Below, one piece after another: positions 51,314 through 60,345 of a stretch of DNA of 61,523 nt. Position 1 is the first letter of the stretch. Each line of letters begins with the position of its first letter. The notes below the pieces were generated by a model. It made no database searches. It was given only the letters and a program-made list of their open reading frames with translations, and was not told where the DNA came from. This DNA is from Ruminococcaceae bacterium UBA1730. GTDB taxonomy: Bacteria > Bacillota > Clostridia > Oscillospirales > Acutalibacteraceae. The stretch spans positions 19,361-80,883 of the forward strand of contig DCII01000003.1 of NCBI GenBank assembly GCA_002315935.1, given 5' to 3'. The position numbers were made by a program, and so were the translations under genes.

Positions 51314-52356
51314 TTCTTTTTCCTCCATGTTATCAACGAGCTGAAAAGAATTCCCGTGCAGACAGATAATGCAAAACACGGAATAAGCAAAACAGCAAAA
51401 AGAAGATTATCCGAGGCTTCAATTATATTCCTAATAATTTTCGGAACATACCACGCAAAAATAAAATGCGTCAGATAGCAGCCGTAAGTTCTCTGACCTA
51501 TAAATATCATGAGATTCTCTTTTTTTTGCATTAAATCGTATTTCCTTAAAAGCAAGACCAGAAATACGAATGAAAGGCCGATAAACGCCGGTGCAAGAGA
51601 AACCAAGAGATAATTTTTTGTTTTCAGTATTATCAATGAAACAAGTGTAAACAGGAAAAAAGCACAAGCACAGAATGCAGGTTTTATTTTTTTCGTTTTG
51701 AATTCATTCAAAAACATTCCCATTAGAAGCACGGGAAGCTGAGTGAAAATAAAGTAATATGAAAATGAATTATTGCCGACAAGCGAGTTATCCACCATGC
51801 AGCATATTTTTGCAAATGCAACAGAAAGAAAAACCGAAAACAGAATTGCAAGAGCCTTTGCACTTTTTTTCTTTCCTTTGAAAAATTTATACAAAGGCGG
51901 CAAAACAAAGAAAGCAATGACCAGTGTGCCGACATACCATCCGCCGGGAACAACATTATTGTTATACTGCGGAACAAAACCATTAAGCAAAAAAGCATTA
52001 ACGAGAATGCTCCTGATGTTGTAAACGCCTTCAAATGCAGGCTGAATATCCAACCTGACGAGAACTGAATTGAGCAGAAAATACAATGCAATTGCAACAA
52101 TATAACCCGGAGCAACGGAAAAGATTTTTTTTCGGATAAATGTCGGATAACTAAATCCGTCTTTTTTTACAGAATCGGCAATAAAATAACCTGTTATCAA
52201 TAAAAAGAGCTGGCAGCCGGATTGACCGTACATAAAAACAGAATGAATTATTCCGTTCATGTGAGGAAACATCTGGCTGAAATGAACAGAAAAAACGCAC
52301 AGAAATGCAAAGAATTTCAGATAATCAAATAAAAAAATTCTGCTCTCCTTCTGCAA
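51310..52356 (-). CDS. Membrane acyltransferase (acyltransferase family 3)
   Basis: 348 residues, about ten membrane helices. Typical start FLFDYLKFFAFLCVFSVHFS with the conserved His, then GQSGCQLFLLITGYFI and RKKIFSVAPGYIVAIAL. Such proteins O-acetylate exported sugars from the cytosolic side. TTG start with GGGGAG 8 nt upstream. Second acyl-group gene of the locus, suggesting a multiply acetylated polymer. Confidence 0.9.
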   Translation of the reverse strand: MQKESRIFLFDYLKFFAFLCVFSVHFSQMFPHMNGIIHSVFMYGQSGCQLFLLITGYFIADSVKKDGFSYPTFIRKKIFSVAPGYIVAIALYFLLNSVLVRLDIQPAFEGVYNIRSILVNAFLLNGFVPQYNNNVVPGGWYVGTLVIAFFVLPPLYKFFKGKKKSAKALAILFSVFLSVAFAKICCMVDNSLVGNNSFSYYFIFTQLPVLLMGMFLNEFKTKKIKPAFCACAFFLFTLVSLIILKTKNYLLVSLAPAFIGLSFVFLVLLLRKYDLMQKKENLMIFIGQRTYGCYLTHFIFAWYVPKIIRNIIEASDNLLFAVLLIPCFALSVCTGILFSSLITWRKKK

Positions 52357-52372
52357 TTTCTTTTCTCCCCTG

Positions 52373-53710
52373 TCATCTTTTTATTTTGATTTTGATAAAA
52401 GAAAAACGAATTCTTTTTTTCAATAAGCGAATAATTACCAAGCTCCAGAATCCTACACACATATTGGAAAATGAAAGCATATAATTCAGGCATGAAGCGT
52501 TTAAGCACGCCAATATCATCATATAAAGCAAAGTCATTGAAACCGGGTCATCATCAACAAGCGTTTCCTTGAAAAGTCGGCAAAAGAATTTACCTGCAAC
52601 AAACATAAGAACCGTAACTCCCGGGAATGACAAATCATTTGCGAAATAAGAATATACCGATTGAAATGCACCGGAGGCAACAAGACCTGTTTCAACAACT
52701 CTTGTCTGATATGTTATCGCAGAAAGCCTTATTCCCGTCAGACGATAAAATATGCTGAGAAGGAATGTTGAATTGCCTATTCCGTAGGTTGGTTTCCATT
52801 CAAGCCCGGTTCCGATAATTATCCTCATGCTCTGAAATCCCTGGCAAAGATAACTTGTGATTTTATAAACCGAAGACCTCAGCCCTTCAGGCACAAGAGA
52901 ATAGGGAAACTGCTGAAAATATTCCATCGGATAAGACGTTGACCTTGACGAAAGAAAATAACCGAAAACGCAAATAAAAGCAACAATCGAAACAATCGCA
53001 ATTGCCAGATATTTTCCGGATTTCTTTTCAACCTTTCTCTCATTGCTCATTTTGCTTTTCAGATATTTGAAAAAGAAAACCGAGCCGAAAAGAACCGCTA
53101 TATCCATAAGTCCCTTGTTTGTTCCGACTGAAGTCCACCTGAAAATTTCAAGAAGAAAAGTTGAAATAATTGCAATTTTCTGAGCCAATGTCATATCCTT
53201 GAAATAATAAGCCGACAAAATCTGAGTCGGAAATAAAACCGGAGCAAGAAAAACCGTGATATAGGTCAGAACCGAGTAAGAAGTTGAAACACTCTGCATG
53301 GTCAGTATTTTCTCAAAATAAGCAACACCCGGATCAGTTAAAGCAGCGATAAAATTGCCAATAAGCCCCGAAATGCTTGTTGTGTATGAATACTGAAGAG
53401 CATTCAAAAATGTGAAAATCAGATTAATCCACACAGTAATTGTTAAAAAGGAAATAATTGAATCTTTATTGTCCTTCTTCGGTGTTTCGTTCAAGGTTCT
53501 GACTTTGGTATAACCGTAGCCATATCCTAACCCAAAAGCCACATAATAAAGCACGATATAAATACAAAGCTCAAGCAATCCGCCGTTATATTTTTTCAGA
53601 TAGTTTATCGGTCCGATAAAGAACCACAAAAAACTTAACCACCAGAAAAGCTGAACAAATAATATCGGCTTTTTCATTGCTTTCGTATATAAATTCTGAT
53701 TATAATTCAT
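52373..53710 (-). CDS. O-antigen/capsule polymerase, Wzy-like
   Basis: 445 residues with about eleven to twelve membrane helices and a large loop about 265-350 (SSRSTSYPMEYFQQFPYSLV), the usual Wzy plan; sequence identity in this class is low, so the call rests on topology and context. The ATG overlaps the GT2 stop in ATGA. Polymerises lipid-linked repeat units outside the membrane. Confidence 0.78.
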   Translation of the reverse strand: MNYNQNLYTKAMKKPILFVQLFWWLSFLWFFIGPINYLKKYNGGLLELCIYIVLYYVAFGLGYGYGYTKVRTLNETPKKDNKDSIISFLTITVWINLIFTFLNALQYSYTTSISGLIGNFIAALTDPGVAYFEKILTMQSVSTSYSVLTYITVFLAPVLFPTQILSAYYFKDMTLAQKIAIISTFLLEIFRWTSVGTNKGLMDIAVLFGSVFFFKYLKSKMSNERKVEKKSGKYLAIAIVSIVAFICVFGYFLSSRSTSYPMEYFQQFPYSLVPEGLRSSVYKITSYLCQGFQSMRIIIGTGLEWKPTYGIGNSTFLLSIFYRLTGIRLSAITYQTRVVETGLVASGAFQSVYSYFANDLSFPGVTVLMFVAGKFFCRLFKETLVDDDPVSMTLLYMMILACLNASCLNYMLSFSNMCVGFWSLVIIRLLKKRIRFSFIKIKIKR

Positions 53711-54531
53711 TTCCGTCTCTCTGTATATTTATTAACATAAATTCTGTTTTTTATCTTTTCCGGAAGAATTGCCTTAACATCCGTAGCAATAACCTTTTTG
53801 AACTCGCTGAAATATATTTTGAACCTCGAGCCTCTTTTATGAGCAATCTGCATCCTGCTTCGTTCTCTGAACCACTGCCATCGGTTTTTGCGATTATCGG
53901 TTGCCCCGCCTTCCCTCATATGGTTATAAACCTCATGAGTCAGTACATACCGCACCTCGTTATCCTCCATTGCACGGTATTGCCAGTCGCCGTCTGCCGC
54001 CCAACGATAGCCGGTGTCATAAAGACCGATTCTGTCATAAACAGCCTTTGCGGCAAACATAGACGGGTGACCGAAGCATTGCTTCCTTTCGACCTGCTCA
54101 TCCCGAAAAGAGTATCTGACAATATTTTTGCCGAATTCAGACACTCTCATCATGTCACCGCCGAGAACAAGAAGAGGATAATTCTCTTTCCGAAACCATT
54201 CTGCAACGCTTTCAAGAGCATGGGAAGCATAATAATCATCGCTGTTAAGTATGCCGATAATAACGCCGTTTGCATTCCTGATTCCTTTATTTATTGCATC
54301 ATACATTCCGCTGTCCTTTTCGCTTATAACAGTCAACCTGCCGTTGAATTTGTCTCTGTATTTTTCAATAACCTCAAGCGTATTATCCGAAGACCTTCCG
54401 TCAACGATTATATATTCAAAATTATCATAGCTCTGCCTGAGCATACTTTCAATGGAAACGGATATGGTTTTTGCACTGTTATAGCAACAGGTGATAACGG
54501 TTATCAACGGCTTTTCAATTTCCGCACACAT
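53707..54531 (-). CDS. Family 2 glycosyltransferase
   Basis: 274 residues, GT-A fold: LITVITCCYNSAKTISVSIE at the N-terminus, IIVDGRSSDNTLEVIEKY, ILNSDDYYA (DxD-like) and GGDMMR, then FGHPSMFAAKAVYDRIG and a C-terminal DGDWQYRAME. Adds one sugar to the repeat unit; donor not predictable. Overlaps the GT4 gene upstream by 17 nt. Confidence 0.92.
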   Translation of the reverse strand: MCAEIEKPLITVITCCYNSAKTISVSIESMLRQSYDNFEYIIVDGRSSDNTLEVIEKYRDKFNGRLTVISEKDSGMYDAINKGIRNANGVIIGILNSDDYYASHALESVAEWFRKENYPLLVLGGDMMRVSEFGKNIVRYSFRDEQVERKQCFGHPSMFAAKAVYDRIGLYDTGYRWAADGDWQYRAMEDNEVRYVLTHEVYNHMREGGATDNRKNRWQWFRERSRMQIAHKRGSRFKIYFSEFKKVIATDVKAILPEKIKNRIYVNKYTERRK

Positions 54532-55753
54532 CTTTCATAACCTCAACCCACTTTGAAGTTCCTGTCTTCCTTGTGAGATTTTCTTCAATATATTTTCTGC
54601 CGTTTCTTCCCATTTCACTGCCGGAAGCTCTGTCCTGCACCATGTTGAGAATTGCTTCTCTGAATTTTTCGGGGTTATCTGCTTCAACGCAAATTCCGCA
54701 ATTTCCGTTTGTAACAATCGAATCAAGCTCACTGCCTTTATCAAACGAAGCAAGAACGGGTCTTGAAGCAGACATGATGCTCCACGCCTTGCTCGGAACG
54801 GAATTTGAGCCGACATTAGCTTTCGAAATAATCAATCCGCAGTCTCCGAGGCTGAAAACCTCCGAAATTCTTTCATAGGGCTGAAACGGAATCATCGTAA
54901 CATTGGCAATTTTTTCGACGTTTATTCTCTCCTCAACCTGCTTGCGATAAGCTCCGTCACCAACAATGATGAAGCCTATTTCAGGTTTGTCAGAAAGACC
55001 TTTAGCAGTGTCAAGAAGCATATCCATATTCTGCGTCAGACCGACATTTCCGCTGTAACAGACATAAAATTTATTTCTGTCAAGCTTATATTCATCAAAA
55101 AGAATATTGTTTTCTCTCGGTATATCAACAACCGCTTTTTCGTCAACCCAGTTGCGAATCATAACAATTTTTTCTTCCGGAACACCTTTTTCAATTATGT
55201 TCTTTCTGAAATCCTCAGAAATAACAACTATTCTGTCGGATGCTCTGTAACCTGCATCCTCCATTTTTCTTCCGATTTTCCAAAGGATTGAACCCTTTGA
55301 CGAAAGTCCCGTATTTGCAAGAGAATCCGGAAAAATATCCTGAAGATTATAAACTATCTTCAATTCAGGTCGTTTCTTTTTTATCCATTTTACAAGAAGA
55401 AGATTGAGCGGAGGAGTGCTTGAAATTGAAAGCACATCAACATCCTTTTCGCTGAGTGCATTGCGGTATTGCTTCATCACACAAAGGAAATAGCGGAAAG
55501 CTCGCTGAATCGGATTTCTGCCCTCCCTCATCATCGGGAAACGGCGAATCTTCAGTCTGCCGTCAAGCATTTCTTCATTGAGTTTATTTTTATATTCATT
55601 GCGTAATTCTGCGGTTATCCCTCTTGTCGGAACGGGCGTATAAAGCACCATATCGAAGCCGGCTTCAGCGTAAGCCTGACGGATATTTTCGCCTAAATAC
55701 GGACTTGCCACTCTTTCGGGATAAAAATAATTCGGAAGAAAAAGAATCTTCAT
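54515..55753 (-). CDS. Family 4 glycosyltransferase (WbuB-like)
   Basis: 412 residues, GT-B fold. N-terminal MKILFLPNYFYPERVASPYL, interdomain NLQDIFPDSLANTG, donor-site strand KFYVCYSGNVGLTQNMDMLL, and the C-terminal GCGLIISKA-like region (DCGLIISKANVGSNSVPSKA), close to the WbuB/WbnE group that adds N-acetylated 6-deoxyhexoses. Together with the GT2 and the initiating transferase this gives a repeat unit of about three sugars. 20 nt downstream of the second ATP-grasp gene. Confidence 0.92.
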   Translation of the reverse strand: MKILFLPNYFYPERVASPYLGENIRQAYAEAGFDMVLYTPVPTRGITAELRNEYKNKLNEEMLDGRLKIRRFPMMREGRNPIQRAFRYFLCVMKQYRNALSEKDVDVLSISSTPPLNLLLVKWIKKKRPELKIVYNLQDIFPDSLANTGLSSKGSILWKIGRKMEDAGYRASDRIVVISEDFRKNIIEKGVPEEKIVMIRNWVDEKAVVDIPRENNILFDEYKLDRNKFYVCYSGNVGLTQNMDMLLDTAKGLSDKPEIGFIIVGDGAYRKQVEERINVEKIANVTMIPFQPYERISEVFSLGDCGLIISKANVGSNSVPSKAWSIMSASRPVLASFDKGSELDSIVTNGNCGICVEADNPEKFREAILNMVQDRASGSEMGRNGRKYIEENLTRKTGTSKWVEVMKDVCGN

Positions 55754-55773
55754 TTTATACTACCTTTGAAAAC

Positions 55774-57048
55774 TTATTTTGCACGGTTAACATCGAACCG
55801 CATATTAAAAAGCTCTCTGCCGTCGGGATTCTTAACTGAAATTCCGCTCTGAACCTCTTCAACCAATCTGAGCATTTCCTCCCGTGTTTTCGTGCAGAAT
55901 GCAATTCTTGCAAGATGCTGACCGAGAGTGCCGATAACGCTTTTATCTATGGTATCGCCCTCATGATAATACTGAATAAGCTGAATAACCTCAGGCATTT
56001 TTTCAATGCTTTCAAAGCCCTCTATCGAAGCAATTTCGCCCTCATCAAGCGGAATCATGAGTTGACCGACATATTTATTATCGGCAAGCAGATTTATTCT
56101 GCTTTTTTCTTCATCAGAAATAATGCTATCACCGAGAGCATAGCGAATCATCATTTTCATATCGTTGATTCCGTAAAGAGCATCTGTCATTTTATAGACC
56201 ATTCCGCCGCTGAGACGATAACCCATATCGTGAACATAGAACTCATTTCCGTATGGCAAAGCCTGTGCAAAGCATACTCCGTGCTCAAGTCCCATATCAC
56301 GAATCATGCTTCTGACCTTTTCATCCGTCTTTTCAAGATAGAGAGATGAATACTTTGACGGCGAAATAGTGAATGCACTTATAAGACTTTTTTTATTTTC
56401 AGGGTCGGCAATGTATGTATCCATCAAAAAATACGGATAGACATTATCGCCGTCAAGAACATATCTGAATGAGAAAAGCTGACCGCCGTTATCAAGATAT
56501 TTTTCAACAACAACATTTCCGCTCTGCGAAAACTCAAGAGCTGAGCTAACGGCTTTTTCAAGCTCCTCCCTGTTTCTGCACACCGAAACGCCCTTTGAGC
56601 TGCATCCGTCAACAGGCTTGACTATGACAGGAAATTCTTTTTCCGAAATTTTGTCTGCATTTAAGCAGGAATAGCACGGAATTTCCGGGAGCTTATTTTT
56701 GCGGCAATAATCCTTCAAAATCTGCTTGTTGCCGCATTTATCCCACAGCTCCTGATTTGCGTAAAATCTCAGCCCGGAAGCCGTTGCAAGCTTCATCGCA
56801 TTCTGAATGTTAAATTCACTCGGTCCGCAGAATATGCCGTCAATTTTTTCCGATTTAATATATTCTGCAAGAGCATCAATATCGGTTGTGCTTATCTGAA
56901 CGCCTATATCGGCAATCCGATAGGCTTCTCCGGTTGTTTTCATATCCGCAACATATGTTATAGCTCCGAGCTCCTTTGCGTTTTCTACAATAGCGTAGGT
57001 CGCCATCGAGCCTCCGAGAACAAGAAGCTTTTTACCAGAAAGATTCAT
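55774..57048 (-). CDS. ATP-grasp ligase, carbamoyl-phosphate-synthase-like (second of two)
   Basis: 424 residues. N-terminal Rossmann-type preATP-grasp start KLLVLGGSMATYAIVENAKE, ATP-grasp about 115-305 (FPVIVKPVDGCSSKGVSVCR; VVVEKYLDNGGQLFSFRYVL; HDMGYRLSGGMVY). Such enzymes join a carboxylate to an amine or thiol through an acyl phosphate. In a polysaccharide operon this suggests an amino-acid or similar decoration of a sugar. ATG 57048 has AAGGTG 7 nt upstream inside the end of the previous gene; the longer frame does not. Confidence 0.88.
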   Translation of the reverse strand: MNLSGKKLLVLGGSMATYAIVENAKELGAITYVADMKTTGEAYRIADIGVQISTTDIDALAEYIKSEKIDGIFCGPSEFNIQNAMKLATASGLRFYANQELWDKCGNKQILKDYCRKNKLPEIPCYSCLNADKISEKEFPVIVKPVDGCSSKGVSVCRNREELEKAVSSALEFSQSGNVVVEKYLDNGGQLFSFRYVLDGDNVYPYFLMDTYIADPENKKSLISAFTISPSKYSSLYLEKTDEKVRSMIRDMGLEHGVCFAQALPYGNEFYVHDMGYRLSGGMVYKMTDALYGINDMKMMIRYALGDSIISDEEKSRINLLADNKYVGQLMIPLDEGEIASIEGFESIEKMPEVIQLIQYYHEGDTIDKSVIGTLGQHLARIAFCTKTREEMLRLVEEVQSGISVKNPDGRELFNMRFDVNRAK

Positions 57049-57058
57049 ATTCAACACC

Positions 57059-58228
57059 TTAAACAATAATTTCAATCATTTTCATGGCTTCTTCGCAGAC
57101 CGAAACCGCTTTTTCCGCATCGTCAGCCTGTGCAATAACAAAGCCCACTCTGTCACCGCTGCTGCCGATTTCGCCCGTTGCTTCGCCGACTTCCTTTGTA
57201 AAAACTATCTCCTCAACGCCGTCAATCTTCTTTGCATTTTCAACACCGTTAATCTCTCTGATAACCCCCTCGGGAACATCAAAATAGCGTATTGCCGAAC
57301 CTTTTTCATGTTTCACGGAAAGGTCGGGAGTGTTTCCGAGACATATGTCAATGGTTGCCTTAATCATATCAACACCCGTTGAAAGAGGAACGAGATGAGT
57401 TGTTATGCAATCACCGCCCATTCTTGCACCGAGCTCAATCATTTTCGGACCGCTTTCGGTGAGCATTATTTCAACATGAGCCGGACCGTTTTCAATTCCG
57501 ACAGATTTAACCGCTCTCTCTGCAAGGTCTTTGATTGCGGCAACATTTTTTTCGCCGAGTCTGCTCGGCTGAGAATGACCCATTTCAACGAAATGCGGAG
57601 CTCCGGTAGTAAGCTTATCCGTAACCTGAAGCACGTGAACAATTCCGTTATAAACAATTATCTCAACGCTGACTTCGTTACCACGCATATATTCCTCAAC
57701 GATAACGCTTCCCTTGCGTCCGTTTTCGGAGCTGTAACGCAGAGACTTTTCAAGCTCCTCTTTATTTTCGACAAGCATAACTCCCCTGCTTCCTGCATTG
57801 TCAGTCGGCTTCGTTATGCAGGGAAAAGAAACATTTTCAATTTTTTCATCAGGTGAAGAAACTATCCGATACCACGGATGCTCAACACCTGCCCTCTCAA
57901 AGGCTTTTATCATGTCACCCTTATCTGTCGCCCTGACGGCGGTATCATAGCTTATTCCGATTAAGCCGAGTTTTTCGCACGCATAGGCAACGGAACGCAT
58001 CGGCATATCGGTTGCAAGGGTCATTATTCCGTCTGCCCCGAATTCCTTCGCCGCCTGACAAACGCCTTCTTCGTCAATTGTGCTCACATTGAAAAATTCA
58101 TCAGCATAAGGAATTCCGATTGCCTTCGGATTATAGTCCGCAACTCCGACATATAATCCCATTTCCTTTGCCTTTATTATCGCAGGAAGCTGAAGAACGG
58201 ATGCACCGATGATAAATAATTTTTTCAT
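57059..58228 (-). CDS. ATP-grasp ligase, PurK/carbamoyl-phosphate-synthase-like (first of two)
   Basis: 389 residues. Start KKLFIIGASVLQLPAIIKAK, then ATP-grasp about 105-300 (FPCITKPTDNAGSRGVMLVE; VIVEEYMRGNEVSVEIIV; MIELGARMGGDCITTHLVPL) and a C-terminal RimK/biotin-carboxylase-like tail. It is homologous to its neighbour but strongly diverged. Two successive ligases could act in sequence on one substituent. No substrate can be named. Confidence 0.9.
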   Translation of the reverse strand: MKKLFIIGASVLQLPAIIKAKEMGLYVGVADYNPKAIGIPYADEFFNVSTIDEEGVCQAAKEFGADGIMTLATDMPMRSVAYACEKLGLIGISYDTAVRATDKGDMIKAFERAGVEHPWYRIVSSPDEKIENVSFPCITKPTDNAGSRGVMLVENKEELEKSLRYSSENGRKGSVIVEEYMRGNEVSVEIIVYNGIVHVLQVTDKLTTGAPHFVEMGHSQPSRLGEKNVAAIKDLAERAVKSVGIENGPAHVEIMLTESGPKMIELGARMGGDCITTHLVPLSTGVDMIKATIDICLGNTPDLSVKHEKGSAIRYFDVPEGVIREINGVENAKKIDGVEEIVFTKEVGEATGEIGSSGDRVGFVIAQADDAEKAVSVCEEAMKMIEIIV

Positions 58229-58240
58229 TGAATCAACTCT

Positions 58241-58867
58241 TTACTTTGTAGCTGTATCTTTTCCCGATTTAACTTCTTCTGTAACATAAACATTATCGTG
58301 CATCAGCACTGATTTTACTGTCCTGATAAGCACCTTGACGTCCATTAAAAACGAAACATTTTCAACATAATAGCAGTCATATCTGAATTTTTCCTGCTTG
58401 GTAATTGAATTGCGGAAATAAGCCTGCGAATAGCCCGTTATGCCCGGTCTGACCTCAAGTCTCTTCTTTGAAATCTCCGGAAGCTCTTCATAAGGGGTTT
58501 TGGCAAGTGCAGGTCTCGGACCGACAAGGCTCATATCTCCCTTAAGCACATTCAGAAGCTGTGGAAGCTCGTCAACGGAGGTCTTTCTCATAATTCTTCC
58601 GATTTTCGTAACTCTCGGGTCATCATTGCCGTTATATGTTGAGCCGTCTGCATTCCTGAGGTCAGGCGAATTGACATACATTGAGCGGAATTTATACATT
58701 TTGAAATCCTTGCCGTTCATCCCTCTTCTTGTTGCGTTATAGAAAATCGGTCCTTTATCCGTGAAATAAATCAGCGGAGCAACAAATAGCGTTACAAGAA
58801 GAACAAACGGAAGTGCAACAAGCGAAGCAAGAATATCAATCAATCTCTTGAAAAACTTCTTATACAT
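58241..58867 (-). CDS. Initiating sugar-phosphate transferase (PglC/WcaJ C-terminal type)
   Basis: 208 residues, one N-terminal re-entrant helix (LIDILASLVALPFVLLVTLF) and the compact catalytic domain of bacterial sugar transferases: GPIFYNATRRGMNGKDFKMY, KTSVDELPQLLNVLKGDMSL, VGPRPA and RPGITGYSQAYFR. Moves the first sugar phosphate to undecaprenyl phosphate. Small PglC-like size fits a diNAcBac-type or GalNAc-type donor, which would match the aminotransferase gene it overlaps by 8 nt. Confidence 0.94.
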   Translation of the reverse strand: MYKKFFKRLIDILASLVALPFVLLVTLFVAPLIYFTDKGPIFYNATRRGMNGKDFKMYKFRSMYVNSPDLRNADGSTYNGNDDPRVTKIGRIMRKTSVDELPQLLNVLKGDMSLVGPRPALAKTPYEELPEISKKRLEVRPGITGYSQAYFRNSITKQEKFRYDCYYVENVSFLMDVKVLIRTVKSVLMHDNVYVTEEVKSGKDTATK

Positions 58868-60116
58868 TGAGATACTCCTTCAAAACTTCAACATAATTCT
58901 CAATGATATATTCAACATCCTCATCTGTCAGCTTTGTATGGAGAGGAAGAGTGAGCGTTTTTTCATACATTGCATAGGCATTCGGATAATCCGAGATTTC
59001 AAAGCCGAGATTTTTATATGCAGTGAACATAGGCAGAGGCTTATAATGAACATTGGTCACTATTCCTCTTTCCGACATTTTTTCGATGATTTCATTTGCC
59101 TGTTCACGGCTGATTCCAGGTATTCTCGTAATATAGAGATGACCGCTGCTGATATGTTCATCGGTGAAATGAGGAAGAAATTCAACGCCAAGAGGTCTGA
59201 ATGCCGCATCATATTTTTCGATTATTTCTTTTCTCCTCGCAAGAAGAGATGTGTATCTTTCGAATTGTGCCAATCCGATAGCGGCGGTAATATCGGTCAT
59301 GTTGCTCTTATACCATGTTCCGATAATATCATATTCCCATGAACCCATCTGCGTTTTAGCAAGAGCATCGGTGCTCTGACCGTGAAGCGAATAAAGCTGG
59401 GTATATTTATAAATTTCTTCATCATCAATGCCGTCAATTGTTTTCCATGCCATTGCTCCGCCTTCACCGGTTGTGAAGTTTTTAACCGCATGAAAGCTGT
59501 AATTGACAAAATCTGCCGAGACAGCAACGGGCTTACCCTTATAGGTTGCACCGATTGCATGAGCACCGTCAGAAACAATTGCAACTCTGCCGATTGCCTT
59601 CTGAATACCGTTATTGGGTCTGAAAAGAGATTTCTTTCTTTCAACAATTTCAAGCAGTCTGTCATAGTCACACGGCACTCCGCCGAGGTCAATCGGAATA
59701 ATAGCCTTCGTATTTTCCGTTATCGCATTTTCAACCGCATCATAATCAATTTCAAGAGAATCCCTGCAACAGTCAACCAGAATTATTTTTGCTCCGACAT
59801 GGCGAATAACCGAAGCCGAAGCAGTGTATGTATAAGCACAGGTGATAACCTCATCCTCGGCATTTCCGCAGATTCCGTCAATCCCGTCAGAAAGACTTCC
59901 GATGCCGAGAATACGCAGAGACATTTCTCCGCAAGCGGTCTGGCTATTAAGGCAGATACATCTTCTTACACCGACATAATCGGCAATAAGCCTTTCGAGC
60001 TTCTTGACCCTTCGACCTGTTGTTATCCAACCGGACTGAATTGCCTCGGTAACATATTTGATTTCAAGCTCACCGACATCCGGCGGACTGAAGGGTATTT
60101 TTCTCATTATTTTCAT
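58860..60116 (-). CDS. DegT/DnrJ/EryC1/StrS-family PLP aminotransferase
   Basis: 418 residues. Makes a 4-amino (or 3-amino) deoxysugar nucleotide from a keto sugar. IPFSPPDVGELEIKYVTEAI at the N-terminus, PLP lysine in NYSFHAVKNFTTGEGGA near 215, the VTNVHYKPLPMF block and C-terminal LPLHTKLTDEDVEYII. The matching 4,6-dehydratase is not in the window. ATG 60116 (GAGGTG about 9 nt upstream) is preferred to GTG 60128, which overlaps that site. First gene of the operon. Confidence 0.93.
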   Translation of the reverse strand: MKIMRKIPFSPPDVGELEIKYVTEAIQSGWITTGRRVKKLERLIADYVGVRRCICLNSQTACGEMSLRILGIGSLSDGIDGICGNAEDEVITCAYTYTASASVIRHVGAKIILVDCCRDSLEIDYDAVENAITENTKAIIPIDLGGVPCDYDRLLEIVERKKSLFRPNNGIQKAIGRVAIVSDGAHAIGATYKGKPVAVSADFVNYSFHAVKNFTTGEGGAMAWKTIDGIDDEEIYKYTQLYSLHGQSTDALAKTQMGSWEYDIIGTWYKSNMTDITAAIGLAQFERYTSLLARRKEIIEKYDAAFRPLGVEFLPHFTDEHISSGHLYITRIPGISREQANEIIEKMSERGIVTNVHYKPLPMFTAYKNLGFEISDYPNAYAMYEKTLTLPLHTKLTDEDVEYIIENYVEVLKEYLNV

Positions 60117-60157
60117 TACGAAGTGCACCTCTAAACCAAAACATACATATATATTTT

Positions 60158-60201
60158 ATTATATTATAATACACAGCAAAAAGCAACATTTTTTTGCTGT
60201 G
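60158..60201 (-). promoter_or_regulatory. Promoter of the polysaccharide operon with inverted repeat over -35
   Basis: Minus-strand TTGCTT (60186-60181), 17-bp spacer, TATAAT (60163-60158). Perfect 11-bp inverted repeat CACAGCAAAAA (60172-60182) / TTTTTGCTGTG (60191-60201) spans the -35 region; it may be an operator. Confidence 0.55.
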
Positions 60202-60216
60202 CCGATACACATATTC

Positions 60217-60250
60217 AAAAAAACGGCTGACATTTTCATGCCAACCGTTT
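60217..60250 (-). terminator. Terminator after the Ser/Thr kinase gene
   Basis: Minus-strand stem of 13 bp with two G-T wobbles (AAACGGTTGGCAT / ATGTCAGCCGTTT), tetraloop GAAA, then seven T. About 95 nt after the stop; 60251-60345 holds nothing else visible. Confidence 0.9.
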
Positions 60251-60345
60251 CAAATATGATTTTTTATGGTTTTGTAACGCATTTCATGCCAAAACAGACC
60301 GAAAAGCTACAACGATACATTTATTCAGCAGTTCCCGAGAATTTA

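Noticed and set aside
53677..54540. 287-codon plus-strand frame antisense to the GT2 gene
   Set aside because: Mirror of the glycosyltransferase; Cys/His/Ile-rich composition typical of antisense frames; no start signal.
59382..60134. 250-codon plus-strand frame antisense to the aminotransferase gene
   Set aside because: Covers a well-recognised gene in the opposite strand, has no ribosome site or family resemblance, and arises from codon bias of the real gene.
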